From Yamagishiella unicocca (Eukaryota; Chlorophyta; Chlorophyceae; Chlamydomonadales; Volvocaceae): a stretch of 64,000 bases of DNA. The DNA lies in contig BDSL01000053.1 of NCBI GenBank assembly GCA_003116995.1, positions 1-64,000 of the forward strand, in the 5' to 3' direction. Below, piece after piece: positions 22,436 through 33,649 of the stretch (positions are counted from its first letter, which is position 1; each line of letters starts with the position of its first letter). The position numbers and the translations under genes are program-made. Under the pieces are notes generated by a model. The model saw only the letters and a program-made list of their open reading frames with translations, ran no database searches and was not told where the DNA came from.

Positions 22436-25400
22436 CTAATGCTGCTGGACCGCATCCGCCGCCGCCGTGGCGGCCAGCGCGGCCTGGTGGGTCTTACGGT
22501 CGTTGACTCCCCCGGCGCCCCCCACCTCCGCCTCGTCCAGCTCGGCCAGGTTGTCTTCCAGCGTGCTGACGGGGCCCGTGAACCACGTGTATGCGCCGTA
22601 GTAGGGGAAGTAGTACCAGATGAGGCTCAGCGCGAAGGTCGCAAGCAGGGTGACACCTGGTAGGTTGCAAAGGGAAAGAGTTAAGTCGAGGGGGCTGTGA
22701 GGAAAACCCCGGTTATTAGAGGGGGGCCCGATGCGCGGACGTAGGTACTGAGGAGGATGCGTCGAAGCTCGAGGGGGACATTTCGAGCGATGTGGAGGGA
22801 AGCGGCAAGGAAGACGCGGCGGAGTTTGAGCAGCTGGCGGCTCAGTGCGACCAGCATGCATGTGATGAAGCGGACAATGCTCCGGCCGTGACCACCTCGG
22901 GGGGGGGGTTTGTCTGGGCAGACCCGGGGTGGCACCAACACAATCCCCCCCGCCCCCCACCCCACGCCCTCATCCTCGCCCCGCCCCCCCCCCGCCGCTC
23001 CGCACCTGCATAGTTGAGGTTCTCGGAGGTGGTTGGGTACTCTGTCGGCAGCGAAAAGACCACAACGATAAACGCCACCCACAGAGTGGCGATGACGCCT
23101 ATGGGGTAGGCCGCCCAGCCCAGGTGGAAGGGGCCGGGCTTGAAGCGGCGAGCACCCCAGGGCAGGATGCGCGCTGTGGTGGGGGCCACGTACGCGATGT
23201 TGAGTGCGATGGTGGATAGCGAGATGATGGCGGTGAAGGCCGCCTGAGCAGGAGGGGGCGTTCGAGGGAAACCCGTGGATGTCCGAAAAAAATCGTTTAA
23301 AACAGAAGGGGGCAGGAGGGGGCGGGGGGGTGCACAGAGACCCGGTTACTGGACGTAGGGATTGTAGTTGGCGCATTGGCTTCGGGCGCATAGGCGGGGG
23401 GGCTTGCTGCGCAAGGTGGAGGGTCGGGGGAATTTCGGACGCTGGAGGCGGTGTGGTGCGGTGCTGTTTGCTCGCTTGGGCGGCGGCTAGAACACAAGCG
23501 GTTTTCAAACAGCAGCGAGGCCAGGCGCCACCACAACCGTCACCGCCACCACCGCTGCACACTACACGTACCTTGTCCCTCCGCGTGCCCCTCCGACGCA
23601 GGCGCAGTAGCGCTCTCCACCCCCCCGGGTATTTCCCCCTCCCCCTCCCCCCCGCGCGCACCTCGCTCCCCATCATGGGCAGCCCCAGCAGGAAGGCCGC
23701 GAAGGCGGTGCCCCACACCGCCATCAGCGGCCCCTTGACGGTCTTGTTGTACTTGATCCACAGCCAGGACAGCGGCACGGCGCGGTCGCGGGAGTAGGCA
23801 AACAGGATCCTGCGGACGGAGCGGGGAGGGAGGGAGTTGGCGCGGAAACAACTCGTGAATAAGACTTACGACCCAGGCGTAGGGAGGGGTAGATAAGGGA
23901 GGGAGGTAGGGAGGCAGGGAGGAGGAGGCGAAATCGTAACACCGGGCTGGCCAGGGGCGCTGCTGCCGCCTCCGTGCTGTCCCGGGGCGCACCTGGAGAC
24001 GTAGGTCAGGGTGGAGTGCGCACAAAAGTAGATGCCCCCCAGCGGGATCATGAGCATGATGATGCCGCCGGTGCCGCTGCCAGTGCGCTGCTTGAAGGCG
24101 TTCCAGAAGATCTGGCCGGGAGGTAGGGCAGGGGAAGGCGGGGGAGGGTTAGGGCTCGAGCTGGGGCTGGGGTCTGGGTGGGTGGAGAGGAACCCGGGTT
24201 TGGGCGGGTGGAGAGGAACCCGGGTTTGGGCGGGTGGAGAGGAACCCGGGTCTGGGTTCCTCTCCACCCGGGTCTGGGTGGGTGCAGCTGGCGGGTCTCA
24301 GGCGCTGCGGGCGCCCCTCACCCAGCCCCCACGGGCTCCTAGGAAGCCCCCCCGCCCCTCCAGGCTGGAAGAGACTCGCCCTCAGGCTTCAGGCCGTGTC
24401 AACTAGCCCTCCAGCATGCACCCCCAAACGCGCGTTCTAAACTCTCCTCACCTAGTCGCTTCCACTCTCCCTCCCGTATCCAGGGTTTCCACTCTCACCC
24501 CGCCCGCTCCCCTCCCCTCGCACCTGAGCCACCGCATCGCCATCCGCCTCCGAAGGCAGGTCGCCCTCGCCGAGGACCTGCGGCAACAGAGTGACGGTTG
24601 GAGGTTGGAGCAACCAACAAGCGGTCGTCAGAGCTGCCTGGCAGCAGAGCGAGTTGGCGGCGCTGCGGCTGCTTCGCGGCCCGCACCGCACACTCCTCCC
24701 GTCAGCCGCCCACCCGGCTGCGCGCCCTGCCCTCCTCCCTCCGCGCCCGCCCCTCGCGGCCCCACCTGCAGGTGGTCCGAGACGCAGAACAGCAGCGACA
24801 GCACCCAGCACCAGCCCACGACGATCATGAAGAACACGCCGATGAGGATGCCCCAGGGCGCCGCCATGGAGGCGTTGGTGGTCTCCTCCGACATGTGGGC
24901 GGGGCCGTCATAGCCGGTGAACGAGTAGGCGGGCAGCAGCAGGCCCAGGATGAAGATGTAGCTGCGGGGTGTGCGGGGTGTGCGGGGCAGGTGGGGCAGG
25001 TGGGCAGGTGGGCAGCAAGCGGGGAGTAGCGCTGCCGGGAAACAGCCAATGGGAGAAGGCCGCGCAGGCCGGTTGGGAGGTATGAGAGGAGACCCGTGGG
25101 TCGCCACTGAAAAGTTGGAAACCGAGTTTTTTCACACGTTGGCAGGACGGGGACGAGCAGCGAGGGTTTTTCTGCGGCGGGGGGCCTGGCGGGTGGCGGG
25201 TGGCGGCACTTACAAGGGGTTGTCGATGCCACTGCTGTTCCCCAGTTCGGTTTCGAACTTGCGGAAGACCCAGTTGGGGGAGGCGTGCTCCACCGTTATG
25301 CAGGGGATTGCAATGATGACGATGAAGACTCCGATGATGGTCCACCAGGCGCCCACCTCGGTGATGAAGCCGACGTGCTCGAAGCGAAGGGAGTTGATGG

Positions 25401-28400
25401 AGGCCTGGGGCAGGGAGGCCAGGCAGGGAGAGCGGGAGGGGGAGGGGGGATTACAATAGGGGGAGGGCGGCAGGCGGCAGCAGGGGCAGTTCAGGCAGTT
25501 CCCCCGGGAGGACGGCGGGGCGGGCGAAAAGAGGTTTGTGTGTGGCGGGCAGACTGCTGTCGGGCCATGAGCATGCGCGCGACCAGCCAGCCTGTGTGAG
25601 GTAAAGCCCCTAGCGGCCGAACCCTAAGCGCAGCCCCACCTCTCCCCCTACGCGGGATCGGGTTTACCTTTCAGAGCCGACCTAGGAGTTGCCTCTCACA
25701 CCCCCGACCCTGGAGCACCTGCCGGGCCTGCAGCCCGGCCGCCATGACCTGCCACCTCCAAAACACCCACCTCTATCCGGCAAGCAGGAGGGTGGCCTCC
25801 TCCAGATGGGCCCACGGGTTCCCTCTGCTACCCCCCCCCTTCGGTCCCGCCCACTAGCTCTAGCTGCGGTTGCTGCTTACCGTGAAGAACAGGCACGCGG
25901 TGTAGATGCCCATGAACTGCTTGTTGTTGGGGTACCACCCCTCAGCGGGCGGCAGCTCGTAGTCGGAGGCGGGGGGGTTCTCCGGGTCGATGACGGGGGT
26001 GGCGGTGCCCGTGGAGAGCAGCACCATGGTGGAGATGATGTAGGCCATGAAGTAGTGTGTGGAGGCCAGGGAGGCGATCTGGCCCAGGAGGTTGAGCCAC
26101 CCTGCGGGGCGGGGAGGGGGATTCGAGGGAAACCCGTGGATGTCCGAAAAAACCGTTTAAAACAGAAGTTTTGAGATGCATGCTGGAGAACTGGGTACAT
26201 GCGGGGAGGGGGAGGGGTGTGAAACCGGTGACACGAAAAAACGACAAGATAGTGGGCGCAACCGGGGAGGGGTGGGAGAGGGGTGGGGCGGTGTCCACAG
26301 GCCCCTGCCGATGTGCCGTCGGAACCGACCCCACTCGTCCGCGGCAGGTGCGTGCGCTCCGACACATTGAGGACGGTGATGCAGCAAGTGCAGCTGCTTT
26401 GTTACGAATGTAGTTAGGATCGCCGCCATGGTTCACGATCTTCCTCTTTTGAATCGTACGGGGTACGGCCCCACTGATCTGCCGTAAGCTGTCCGGCAAT
26501 GCCATCTGTCTCACAAATAATCTGTCACGCCTCACTTCTTCAACTGAGCACTGCCACGAGAGGCACCACCGGCACTGCTTCGTCGGTGGGAGCGCGGGAC
26601 GTCGCGATTGAGCTGTCAGGCCAGGACTGCAGAACGAGTTGCCTTTCTGGCTGCTGGCCGCAAACGCCAAGACCGCCGCGTCGCTCCACGTAAGTCCGCC
26701 GGAAACGCGACGGTTGAGCGATACAACCGCGCGACGACGCAGCAGGCAGGCCCCTGCGCTATTGTTTACTTGAGGAAGCCTGCCAGCTGCCCGTCAACTA
26801 CGCTTTCGGATGAACCTTTTAACATGACTTTGGTTTCCAAATTGCATCCGCGACGCACAGATCCTCCATGAATTGAGCCACGGAAGGCGGTGGACGGTTG
26901 GCGCTGCCGGTCGCGGCGTCGAAGCAGAATCTCGCGGCAACCAACCGCAGGCGGCCGCAGTCGTATCGTAATTTCAAGCGCATCGACGATGCCTTGCAGG
27001 TAAGTTGCGCGCCTGCACTGCTGGCCTGCTCGGCATCACTTTTCGAGTCGTAATATTTCCAACTTAAGCCACGCACCAAGATAAGAGCGCTTCCCCCAAC
27101 CTTTTCCATTTTCCCTTTGCGGCGTTAATCTTTCCTAATAAAGCCGTTAGCAGCACTCAAATCCGTACGAGGACAAAGGCGGCCTTTCCTAGCAGACTTC
27201 CGAGTGAGGTCGACGGCCCATGACGGCCTTATGCACGGGCACCTCAATTTGAACTCCACCAAACCACCGCGCATTCGCTCCCGCGGCGGCAGCTCAGACG
27301 AGGGCGTCTGCACTCTCATACAACACTTTCTGACTTCCGAGCCAAAGATAGCTAACGGCTAAGGCCTGGCAGCCGAGCGCAAGAGTGACGCGACCAGCCA
27401 AGGACATTTTGGCCCACTTGCTTCCGCGCCAGGCCCGGTTCTTCATTCACCCGCCGATCAGCAACCACTTTTTGAGGTCACGCCGAGACGCGCACACCCA
27501 AAGCCGAGCGACGTCCTGCTGGCGGCCATCGGGGTAGCAAGTCCCTTCGTTTCGTTTCGTTTGCGGGGTTCCATTCAACTAGCTGAGTCCATGCTCACAC
27601 ACACACACACACACGCGCGTGTGCTGCCCCGCCGCATGCCGTGTCCTATGGTGGCCGTTGAACCTCCCGTAAAGCCCTTGCCCCCTTTTTCCTTGTCTCC
27701 CGGTTGCCTTCAGCCTGGGGTCCTACCTGTCACCCTGCAGGGCGAGGGCGGGGTGGGGGCGGGCAGGCGGACGTGAGCGGCGAGGGGAGGAGTGGGGCCA
27801 CTGACGGGGTGGGGGCAGTGGAGGTGCTGCGGTTTACTGGGCCGTATAGCAGTTGTACGCTGATGCGCACTGATCGCGCGGGGGCTCCGTCACCGCCATG
27901 TAGAACCCCACCGTCATCCGAACCCAGCTCCACCCTGTGCTTCCTGCTCCCCCTTCCTGCCCGTGACATGCCCCTTGCCCACGGCACCCCCCCCCCGACC
28001 ATGCGCCCACTATCCTGTCTTTTTCGTGTCAACGGATTTCACGCCACTCCCCCGACGGCATCCCTCCCCTCCCTACCAGCAGATCACAGGACCGACTGAC
28101 GGCCCCGTGAGCTGGAAGATCCAGTAGTACATCCCTGCGGTGGCGCCGTACAGCGGGGGGATATGAGAAGAAGCCCGTGCAGCCCGGGGGGTGGGGGGCG
28201 GTGGCGACGAAACCCGTGGAGACGACACAGGGTACAGCGGGTTGGTGGCACACGTCCCGGATCGACCCTCTGTGTGTAACTACCGCACATCTCCGCTCTT
28301 CGGCCAGATGATGGAGGCAGCAGTACGACACCGCGTACGACACCGTTCTCCACTCACCGCCGCTGGTGGGGTAGGCGGAGGCCAGCTCTGCGTAGGTGAG

Positions 28401-29673
28401 GGGGGTTGGCATAAAGACCGGTTACAAGACATAGGTGTATAGGTAAAAGGGGGGGGTAGCGCGGGTTGGGGTGTGGGCTAAGCTCTGGACCGGCTAGACG
28501 GCGTGAGGACACGACATGGCCGGCACGGCCGGATTGCTGCGGTGCGAACAACAAGGACCGTGTGGCTTGGGTCAGGCGTAGGTCGTTGCGGGAGGGGCGG
28601 AAGGGGCGGTTGGGTTGCGCTTGTGAGCCGAGGGGCGGCCGTCGGGACGCACGGCCAGCACGCATGCCTTGGGGTAGGCGGCACATAGCGGCGGGGCTTT
28701 CAAGGAAGACCCGTGGATGCCAGAAACGGGGCGAGGAGCCCCGTGCTGCCGCAACACGCACCTGCCATACCCAGCGCCACGCAGAGGCTCAGCAGCGACA
28801 CCAGCCACCAGCCCCACAGGCACACCACGGGGCCGCCGAAGTACAGCCCGGTGCCGAAGCTCCCTGCCGAAACCGCAATCGCCGTAACAGAGGTAGGAGT
28901 TAGGTTACACTGTCGGTCTGTGCGCAGGTGGCAGTGAGGCTGCTCCTGGCGCGCGTTGTCCTGCTCATGCCAAAACCGTAGCGCATGACCCAAGAACAGG
29001 TCAGCGACGCCCGTCATTCGCAGGAATACCCCTCGCTAAAGCGAACCCCCCCTTAGGGCCTGCAGTTAAGCAAGCATGCATGGCCCCACGTATCACGTAT
29101 CGTAGCCTGTAGTACACGCTGTATTGGTTATGAGTCCTGCTCCAGTGCGTGTCAAGGCAGCCTTCCAGCGGAGCTCCCACAAAGCTACCCTCGCCGCTCC
29201 CAGTTTCCCATTGACACGGAGCCTTCGTCCCGCATTATGCAACCCGGTGACCCACCCTCCAACCGCGCCGCGGCCCCATCCCATCCCTTCGACCTCTATA
29301 TTCTTAAGTTCACCTAAGTATCCATCCTTTACGACGGGAAGCTTACTACAAACCTGTAATGGACAGTAAAACACTCATGGAAGACACAGTAACTGCAACG
29401 TTTGTAAACCAGCGCCAGCCGCGGTGTAGTACCTGCAGGTAGACATCGGTTGTTCATAACGAATGAACTGCAGTGCTCGGTCGGCACGTGGACATGGCAT
29501 GGCGCTTTCGGAACTTCAAATCCGAGTTTAACTCGACATAATGCGAGGTGCTATGAGAACGGCAAGATCAAACAGTAGCGGACCTGCGTGTAGCCCATCG
29601 ATTTGAGACGCTGCTCCTCATATGAGATGGCAGCCTCCTTGTCCTTCACGAATAAACCGGTGGCGTTGTCCAT
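22436..29673 (-). CDS. Amino-acid permease, APC superfamily (amino-acid/choline transporter, ACT/UGA4-BAT1-like)
   Basis: Exons: 29673-29584, 29432-29354, 28863-28762, 28387-28358, 28134-28077, 26101-25881, 25404-25214, 24961-24766, 24577-24524, 24111-23993, 23809-23662, 23243-23006 and 22656-22436 (TAG), about 580 residues. Phases agree at every junction except exon 5 to 6, across a ~1.97-kb intron. There the phase and the family alignment both call for a missing micro-exon of about 8 nt. The N-terminus has the family's short hydrophilic lead and first helix. The signature ELASAYPTSGG is followed by MYYW, and roughly twelve hydrophobic helices follow. Segments such as FTGYDGPAHMSEET and ILFAYSRDRAVP are typical of GABA/choline/amino-acid carriers of this family. 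The protein is an integral membrane proton- or sodium-linked carrier or exchanger; the substrate cannot be read from the sequence. The C-terminus is a ~40-residue acidic/Ala tail. Several introns carry short dispersed repeats. Confidence 0.9.
23261..23307 (+). repeat. Intronic dispersed repeat, family 1
   Basis: It contains GGGAAACCCGTGGATG, then GTCCGAAAAAAA, CGTTTAAAACAGAAG. It lies 17 bp upstream (gene sense) of the exon-12 acceptor of the permease, and its complement supplies much of the pyrimidine-rich tract. Confidence 0.8.
24178..24269. repeat. 26-bp tandem repeat ending in a perfect 16-bp hairpin
   Basis: Three direct units of gggtggagaggaaccc plus spacer are followed by an inverted unit. 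Positions 24232-24247 pair perfectly with 24254-24269 around a 6-nt loop. It lies in intron 9 of the permease gene. Confidence 0.85.
26122..26168 (+). repeat. Intronic dispersed repeat, family 1
   Basis: Nearly identical to 23261-23307 over 47 bp. It is placed about 20 bp from the exon-6 acceptor of the permease. Confidence 0.8.
26217..26262 (+). repeat. Dispersed repeat, family 3
   Basis: Contains ACCGGTGACACGAAAAAACG and CAAGATAGTGGGCGCA. A diverged inverted copy lies at 28002-28042, and both are in the large intron of the permease gene. Confidence 0.6.
26263..28001. other. Large permease intron, no further gene
   Basis: Most of the ~1.97-kb intron between permease exons 5 and 6. It contains a CA-repeat at 27597-27614 and dispersed-repeat copies at its ends. 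No protein motif was recognised; the missing micro-exon is expected somewhere in it. Confidence 0.55.
28408..28434 (+). repeat. Dispersed repeat, family 2
   Basis: Consensus GGCATAAARACCGGTTACAC then GACATRG. Related copies lie at 53216-53242 and 60910-60937. This copy is ~20 bp from the permease exon-4 acceptor and the 60910 copy ~40 bp from a PLAA exon acceptor. Confidence 0.65.
28699..28729 (+). repeat. Intronic dispersed repeat, family 1 (shorter, diverged)
   Basis: Carries CAAGGAAGACCCGTGGATGC followed by CAGAAACGG. It lies in intron 3 of the permease, about 30 bp from the donor. Confidence 0.6.
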
Positions 29674-29935
29674 GTTTGCGTGCTATTCCTATTTTACGTT
29701 CTGAGCTTAAAGCACGCCTGGTCGCAGACGCCACTGCCGTTTAGGAAAATGTTTGGGCGCTGCCAAGGCGCGAAGGCGGGCTACCCCGCACACGAAGGCA
29801 ACCCTATGCCAGGACACTGGGATCAAATAAGGCAGACTCCCACTTTACAAGTGCCACGCCGTTTTATCCTGCATGCTACGCTCTAAAACTTCCTGGCGTA
29901 CGTGAGGTCGTTGATGGGTTGACGGCACAGGCACG

Positions 29936-30049
29936 CTTGCTTGGTTGCCGCTGCCAGGACTGCAGTGGATAGGAGTGAATGTGTACAGCGATCACCTGCG
30001 CTCCGCTGGCCCAGATGGCAGCGGGATCCTGGTATCGATTCGCGCACGA
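29936..30049. repeat. 114-bp duplicated segment, tRNA-like SINE candidate (copy A)
   Basis: It matches 42830-42943 over 114 bp with one visible mismatch. It contains CAGTGGATAGGAG, similar to a tRNA D-arm/A-box, and GGGATCCTGGTATCGATTCG, similar to a T-arm/B-box region, at a tRNA-like spacing. No acceptor stem can be formed, so the tRNA origin is an inference. Confidence 0.7.
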
Positions 30050-30484
30050 CCCAACGGAAAAGATTAAACGCCACCAAAACGCCTATAATACGCCGTCCTA
30101 AAAACGTCCACCTCGCAGGCGTATTCGGTTTATTAATACGCGCGTATTCGGGGCGCAACAACCAGTAACCTCGAAATTTCTATGCATAGTTTTCTCGTTC
30201 TCACGGTATGTTGGTTATTACTTCACAACTCCCGCTCTCTGGTTCGGTCGTGCCCGTGGCTTCTTCTCGCGGCTTGGGTCAATGCGTACCCGGTCCGTGG
30301 CCCCCCTGCCCGGTTACGCCTGGATTACGCCTTCCGCTTATGGGCGCTTGTGCGCGCTTGGCGCATACGTGCAACCTGATAACAGGTGCGTGCAGCTTCT
30401 GAGGTGTTTTTTTCCACGGGGCAAGACGATTGCCGAAGGATACTGCAGCGACACCCGGCCTCCCAGGGCCGACGACGACCGCCC
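30050..30484. other. Spacer between repeat blocks, no gene seen
   Basis: Unique sequence within the repeat-rich region. It is absent from the second copy, where a different 415-bp sequence (42944-43358) takes its place. Confidence 0.5.
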
Positions 30485-30799
30485 CTCGGCTCGGTGGCTG
30501 CGTGAAGGACGCTGGAGATGCCGCCAACGCCGCCTGCACTACTTGGCTGACGATACCGAGCTCATGAGCACGGGCGGCTTCATGCATGGGCGCCTGAGCG
30601 GCGGCAACGACCAATTGAGGGCCACGGCCTTCCACTGATAAGCGGCCAGCGGCCTGGCGCTCCCTCCCGCCGCCGCGATGCGACCTCCCACGCACCCCTG
30701 CGGCCACGCCCACGAGTTGACTGCTCATCACCAGCAGCAGTTGATGGCTCACCAGCCGCATCACCGTCAGCGGCAGCTCCGCTAATGGAAGTGGGTGCC

Positions 30800-31351
30800 G
30801 GGGCTTGGGCTCCGGCGGCTTGGGCATTGGCGCCGGTGGCTTGGGCTCCAGCGCCGGTGGCTTGGGCTCGCTCCAGCACCGGTGGCTTGGGCTCCAGCAC
30901 CGGCGGCTTGGGCTCCAGCGCCGGTGGCTTGGGCTCCAGCACCGGTGGCTTGGACTCCAGCGCCGGTGGCTTGGGCTCCAGCACCGGTGGCTTGGGCTCC
31001 AGCACCGGTGGCTTGGACTCCAGCGCCGGTGGCTTGGGCTCCAGCACCGGCGGCTTGGGCTCCAGCACCGGCGGCTTGGCCTCCAGCACCGGCGGCTTGG
31101 GCTCCAGCACCGGCGGCTTGGCCTCCAGCACCGGTGGCTTGGGCTCCAGCACCGGCGGCTTGGCCTCCAGCACCGGCGGCTTGGGCTCCAGCACCGGCGG
31201 CTTGGCCTCCAGCACCGGCGGCTTGGCCTCCAGCACCGGCGGCTTGGCCTCCAGCACCGGTGGCTTGGGCTCCAGCACCGGTGGCTTGGGCTCCAGCGCC
31301 GGTGGCTTGGACTCCAGCGCCGGTGGCTTGGCCTCCAGCACCGGCGGCTTG
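30800..31351. repeat. 21-bp minisatellite (about 26 units)
   Basis: Unit ggcttgggctccagcaccgg plus one base. Because 21 is a multiple of three, all frames stay open, giving 7-residue repeats in every frame (PPVLEPK on the minus strand; SSTGGLG, HRWLGLQ and APAPVAW on the plus strand). Whether any frame is translated cannot be decided. Confidence 0.95.
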
Positions 31352-31446
31352 GGCGCCTGCGCCTCCAGTGACTGCAGTAGCCATGGCAGCGACCGTGGGG
31401 TTGTTGGCGGTGGCGGTGGAAGCAGCAGCGATCAAGGCCACGACAG

Positions 31447-31502
31447 TTGTTCTTGTTGTAACGGTTACAGTGGGTTCGAGACCAAGAGGTAGAACCATCG
31501 GG
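31447..31502 (-). mobile_element. 56-bp micro-insertion with 8-bp target duplication
   Basis: It is flanked by CACGACAG at 31439-31446 and 31503-31510. On the minus strand it runs from CCCGATGGTTCTACC to GTAACCGTTACAACAAG with a CAA-like tail. It contains TCTCGAACCC, the complement of a Pol III B-box. The same sequence occurs at 36213-36264 with different flanks, and again inside repeat copy B at 44027-44082. This fits a severely 5'-truncated non-LTR element or SINE 3' end. Confidence 0.7.
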
Positions 31503-32721
31503 CACGACAGTGTTGAGGTCCAGGGAGATGTCGGCGATCGTGGCGGCGGCGGCGGCGGCAATGGGGCCAGCATTCGTCATGGAGGCGGCGCTGGTGGCCA
31601 GTGTGGTATCGGTTACAGGCCGCTGAACATGAGCTTCTGCTGCTGTGCGAACACACACCGTGAATGCCCGGAAAATACGACAGCTGCACCACGGTAGGCT
31701 GGAGGCATGAATGACAACTGTGGTTTGGCCGCCGATGGTTTCAGAACATGGCCGCCCTCACAGGATTTTGCAGCAGCCCGCTCTACCACACCGCCGATGC
31801 ATGTGAGGCTGCAGAAGCGGAACACCACAGTTCAGCTCCCCTGCAACTGGAGGCGCTCAACCAAGTGGCTGTTGGCCGTGTCCAAGAAAGCCTTCGCGCC
31901 AGCAATTATGCCTTCCACTGCCAACTGCCGTGAACATCATTTGCGTTTGCAATCAAGGCAGCGTCTGGTGAGGGCATTCATCACTACGCATACCCAGCCT
32001 GCAGTTGCAGGTGCTGTCCCGCACGCACACCACATGAGTAAGCTGAGAGAGGCGCCAGTTGGACTGCTTCCGCCGCCCAACCCACATCTTGCTCCCGTGG
32101 ACGTTGACGATGCCCAAACCAGCAGCCGTGGGGCAATCAAGTAATCACCATAGTCCTCCGATGCACATTCTAAGATAAATCCCAGGCTCCTGAAATATGC
32201 TATTCATATTACTTATTGTTCTCCTGGCTTCCGGACATAGGGTTGGATGGCGACTATACTTGCACACGGTACGTCAGGGAGACAAGACAAGCACGCTTTG
32301 CTACGCCATTCACATGCAAATTTTTAAAGACTCTTGCGTCAACAAACATACTTAACGATATCCAAGGAATGCGTCTTCCCGCTATTCCCTTGTAACTCGT
32401 CATGAAATGCGGCGCGTTTTTCATTAGCCTTCTTAGCTCGCTGCAAGCTCCATCTGGCTATTTTTAGAATTACAAGACACAAAGGATTGAGAAAGAAAGA
32501 TTCTCTCAAACATCGTCCAAGTACGTCACTCGCAAGTTCCCCCTAGCGTGCCGCCACCTGGGTTGACCATATGTCTTCCGGCACGGAAACCAAGGGACAA
32601 CATGAGGGCGTGCACGTATACCCTTGAATCCTGCCTGTTGCAAGGGTTATTGCGGTATTACTGCGCCATCGTTTACATCAGCGGTTGGGCGAGGAGACGA
32701 GTCGCAGCGTGCGAGCGCGCC

Positions 32722-33044
32722 AAAGTATGTTTTGGGGATCACGAGTAGGTGGTCGTGATCTCCTCTTTAATTTCCGCGGAAATCACCATTTTTGTGCGCG
32801 CGCGAGGGGCCTCCATGGGGAAATATTAGAAGGTTTTAAAAACATGGCCTCGCTATTCCATAGGCCCTATGAGCCATCGCGTTTTCCCGATTTCCCCCTT
32901 AGACAGCGTTGCGATCGGATTCGGGGTGTTTCTATGACTTTTGGTTTCGGGCAATCCTACTTCGTACCCTGCGCTACCCCTGACATACGCCGTTGTGCCG
33001 TACGCCGTTGTGACTTACACCCGTACGCCGTTGTGTACCTTCAG
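32722..33044. other. No gene assigned
   Basis: The sequence runs from the end of the dispersed repeat to the first recognisable GST exon. A plus frame is open through it but shows no GST N-terminal (thioredoxin-fold) motif. Confidence 0.5.
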
Positions 33045-33649
33045 AGCAACGTGGGCGGCAGCTACTTGACCGGCGGAGACGAGCTCAGCATCGCGGACCT
33101 CACGATCTTCGCTAGCATGAGCACCATGATCAGCGGCCAGTACGACGGTGAGCAAGAGCACTACGTACCGCATCACTCCGTACCGTACCGTACCCTAGCG
33201 CAGCGTAGCGCCTGCCTCTTCGGCTTCGGCGCCCGCTGCAGAGAACTGAACTTCATTTTAGCAGCCCAGTTGATTGGCATGAGGTTCAAAGCACGGCTGC
33301 ACCAGGCCGCACATTGACCAGCCTAGACCGATCCTTATTAGGCGTCATCCGGGATGGAAGTCGGCTGTTGCCTCACTCGCCGGGGTGCAATGCAGGAGGG
33401 AGCAAATCAAAGTCTCCGCGCCGGTTGCCTCGATGCCTAACATGAGTTGGCTCTGGTTGGCTCTCTCCCATGGCTGCACCGCACTGCCAGGTGTTCCCCA
33501 CACGCTGCTGGAAGGCTACCCCGTCCTGAAAGCGTTCCGCAACACGATCGGTAACCGTTACAACAACGATCGCCAATGAGCCGGGCGTGAAGGCGTTCTA
33601 CGAGAAGCACGGAGAGGGACTGCGGGCGGCCTTCAAGCCGGATGCTTGA
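33045..33649 (+). pseudogene. Glutathione S-transferase C-terminal remnant
   Basis: Exon-like blocks 33045-33147 and 33491-33649 (TGA) are joined by a GT-AG intron with matching phase. They encode the all-helical GST C-terminal domain: GGDELSIADLTIFA is the conserved helix-6 region, then LLEGYPVLKAFRNTI and a final GVKAFYEKHGEG helix, most like sigma-class GSTs. The N-terminal glutathione-binding half is not present upstream. A 22-bp insertion at 33551-33572 shifts the reading frame between the last two helices. Truncation plus frameshift makes this a broken copy. Confidence 0.75.
33551..33572 (+). mobile_element. 22-bp insertion: 15-bp element end plus 7-bp target duplication
   Basis: ACGATCG occurs at 33544-33550 and again at 33566-33572. 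The 15 bp between (GTAACCGTTACAACA) equal the 3' end of the micro-insertions at 31447-31502 and 36213-36264. This would be an extreme 5'-truncated insertion of the same element, in plus orientation, and it breaks the GST reading frame. Confidence 0.6.

Larger units (their letters stand above)
30485..32721. repeat. Dispersed repeat, copy A (2.24 kb)
   Basis: Blocks 30485-31863 and 32254-32721 are nearly identical to 43359-44443 and 44444-44921. The 390 bp at 31864-32253 are absent from copy B. The first block differs by exactly 294 bp, which is 14 units of its internal 21-bp array; copy B has a 10-bp insertion in the second block. It probably derives from a transposable element or a segmental duplication. 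No transposase or reverse-transcriptase motif is visible. Confidence 0.9.

Noticed and set aside
30279..31697. Proline-rich (PPVLEPK) or Gly/Ser-rich cell-wall-like protein in the 21-bp array
   Set aside because: All frames on both strands stay open because the unit is 21 bp. No frame has a signal peptide, and copy B changes length freely.
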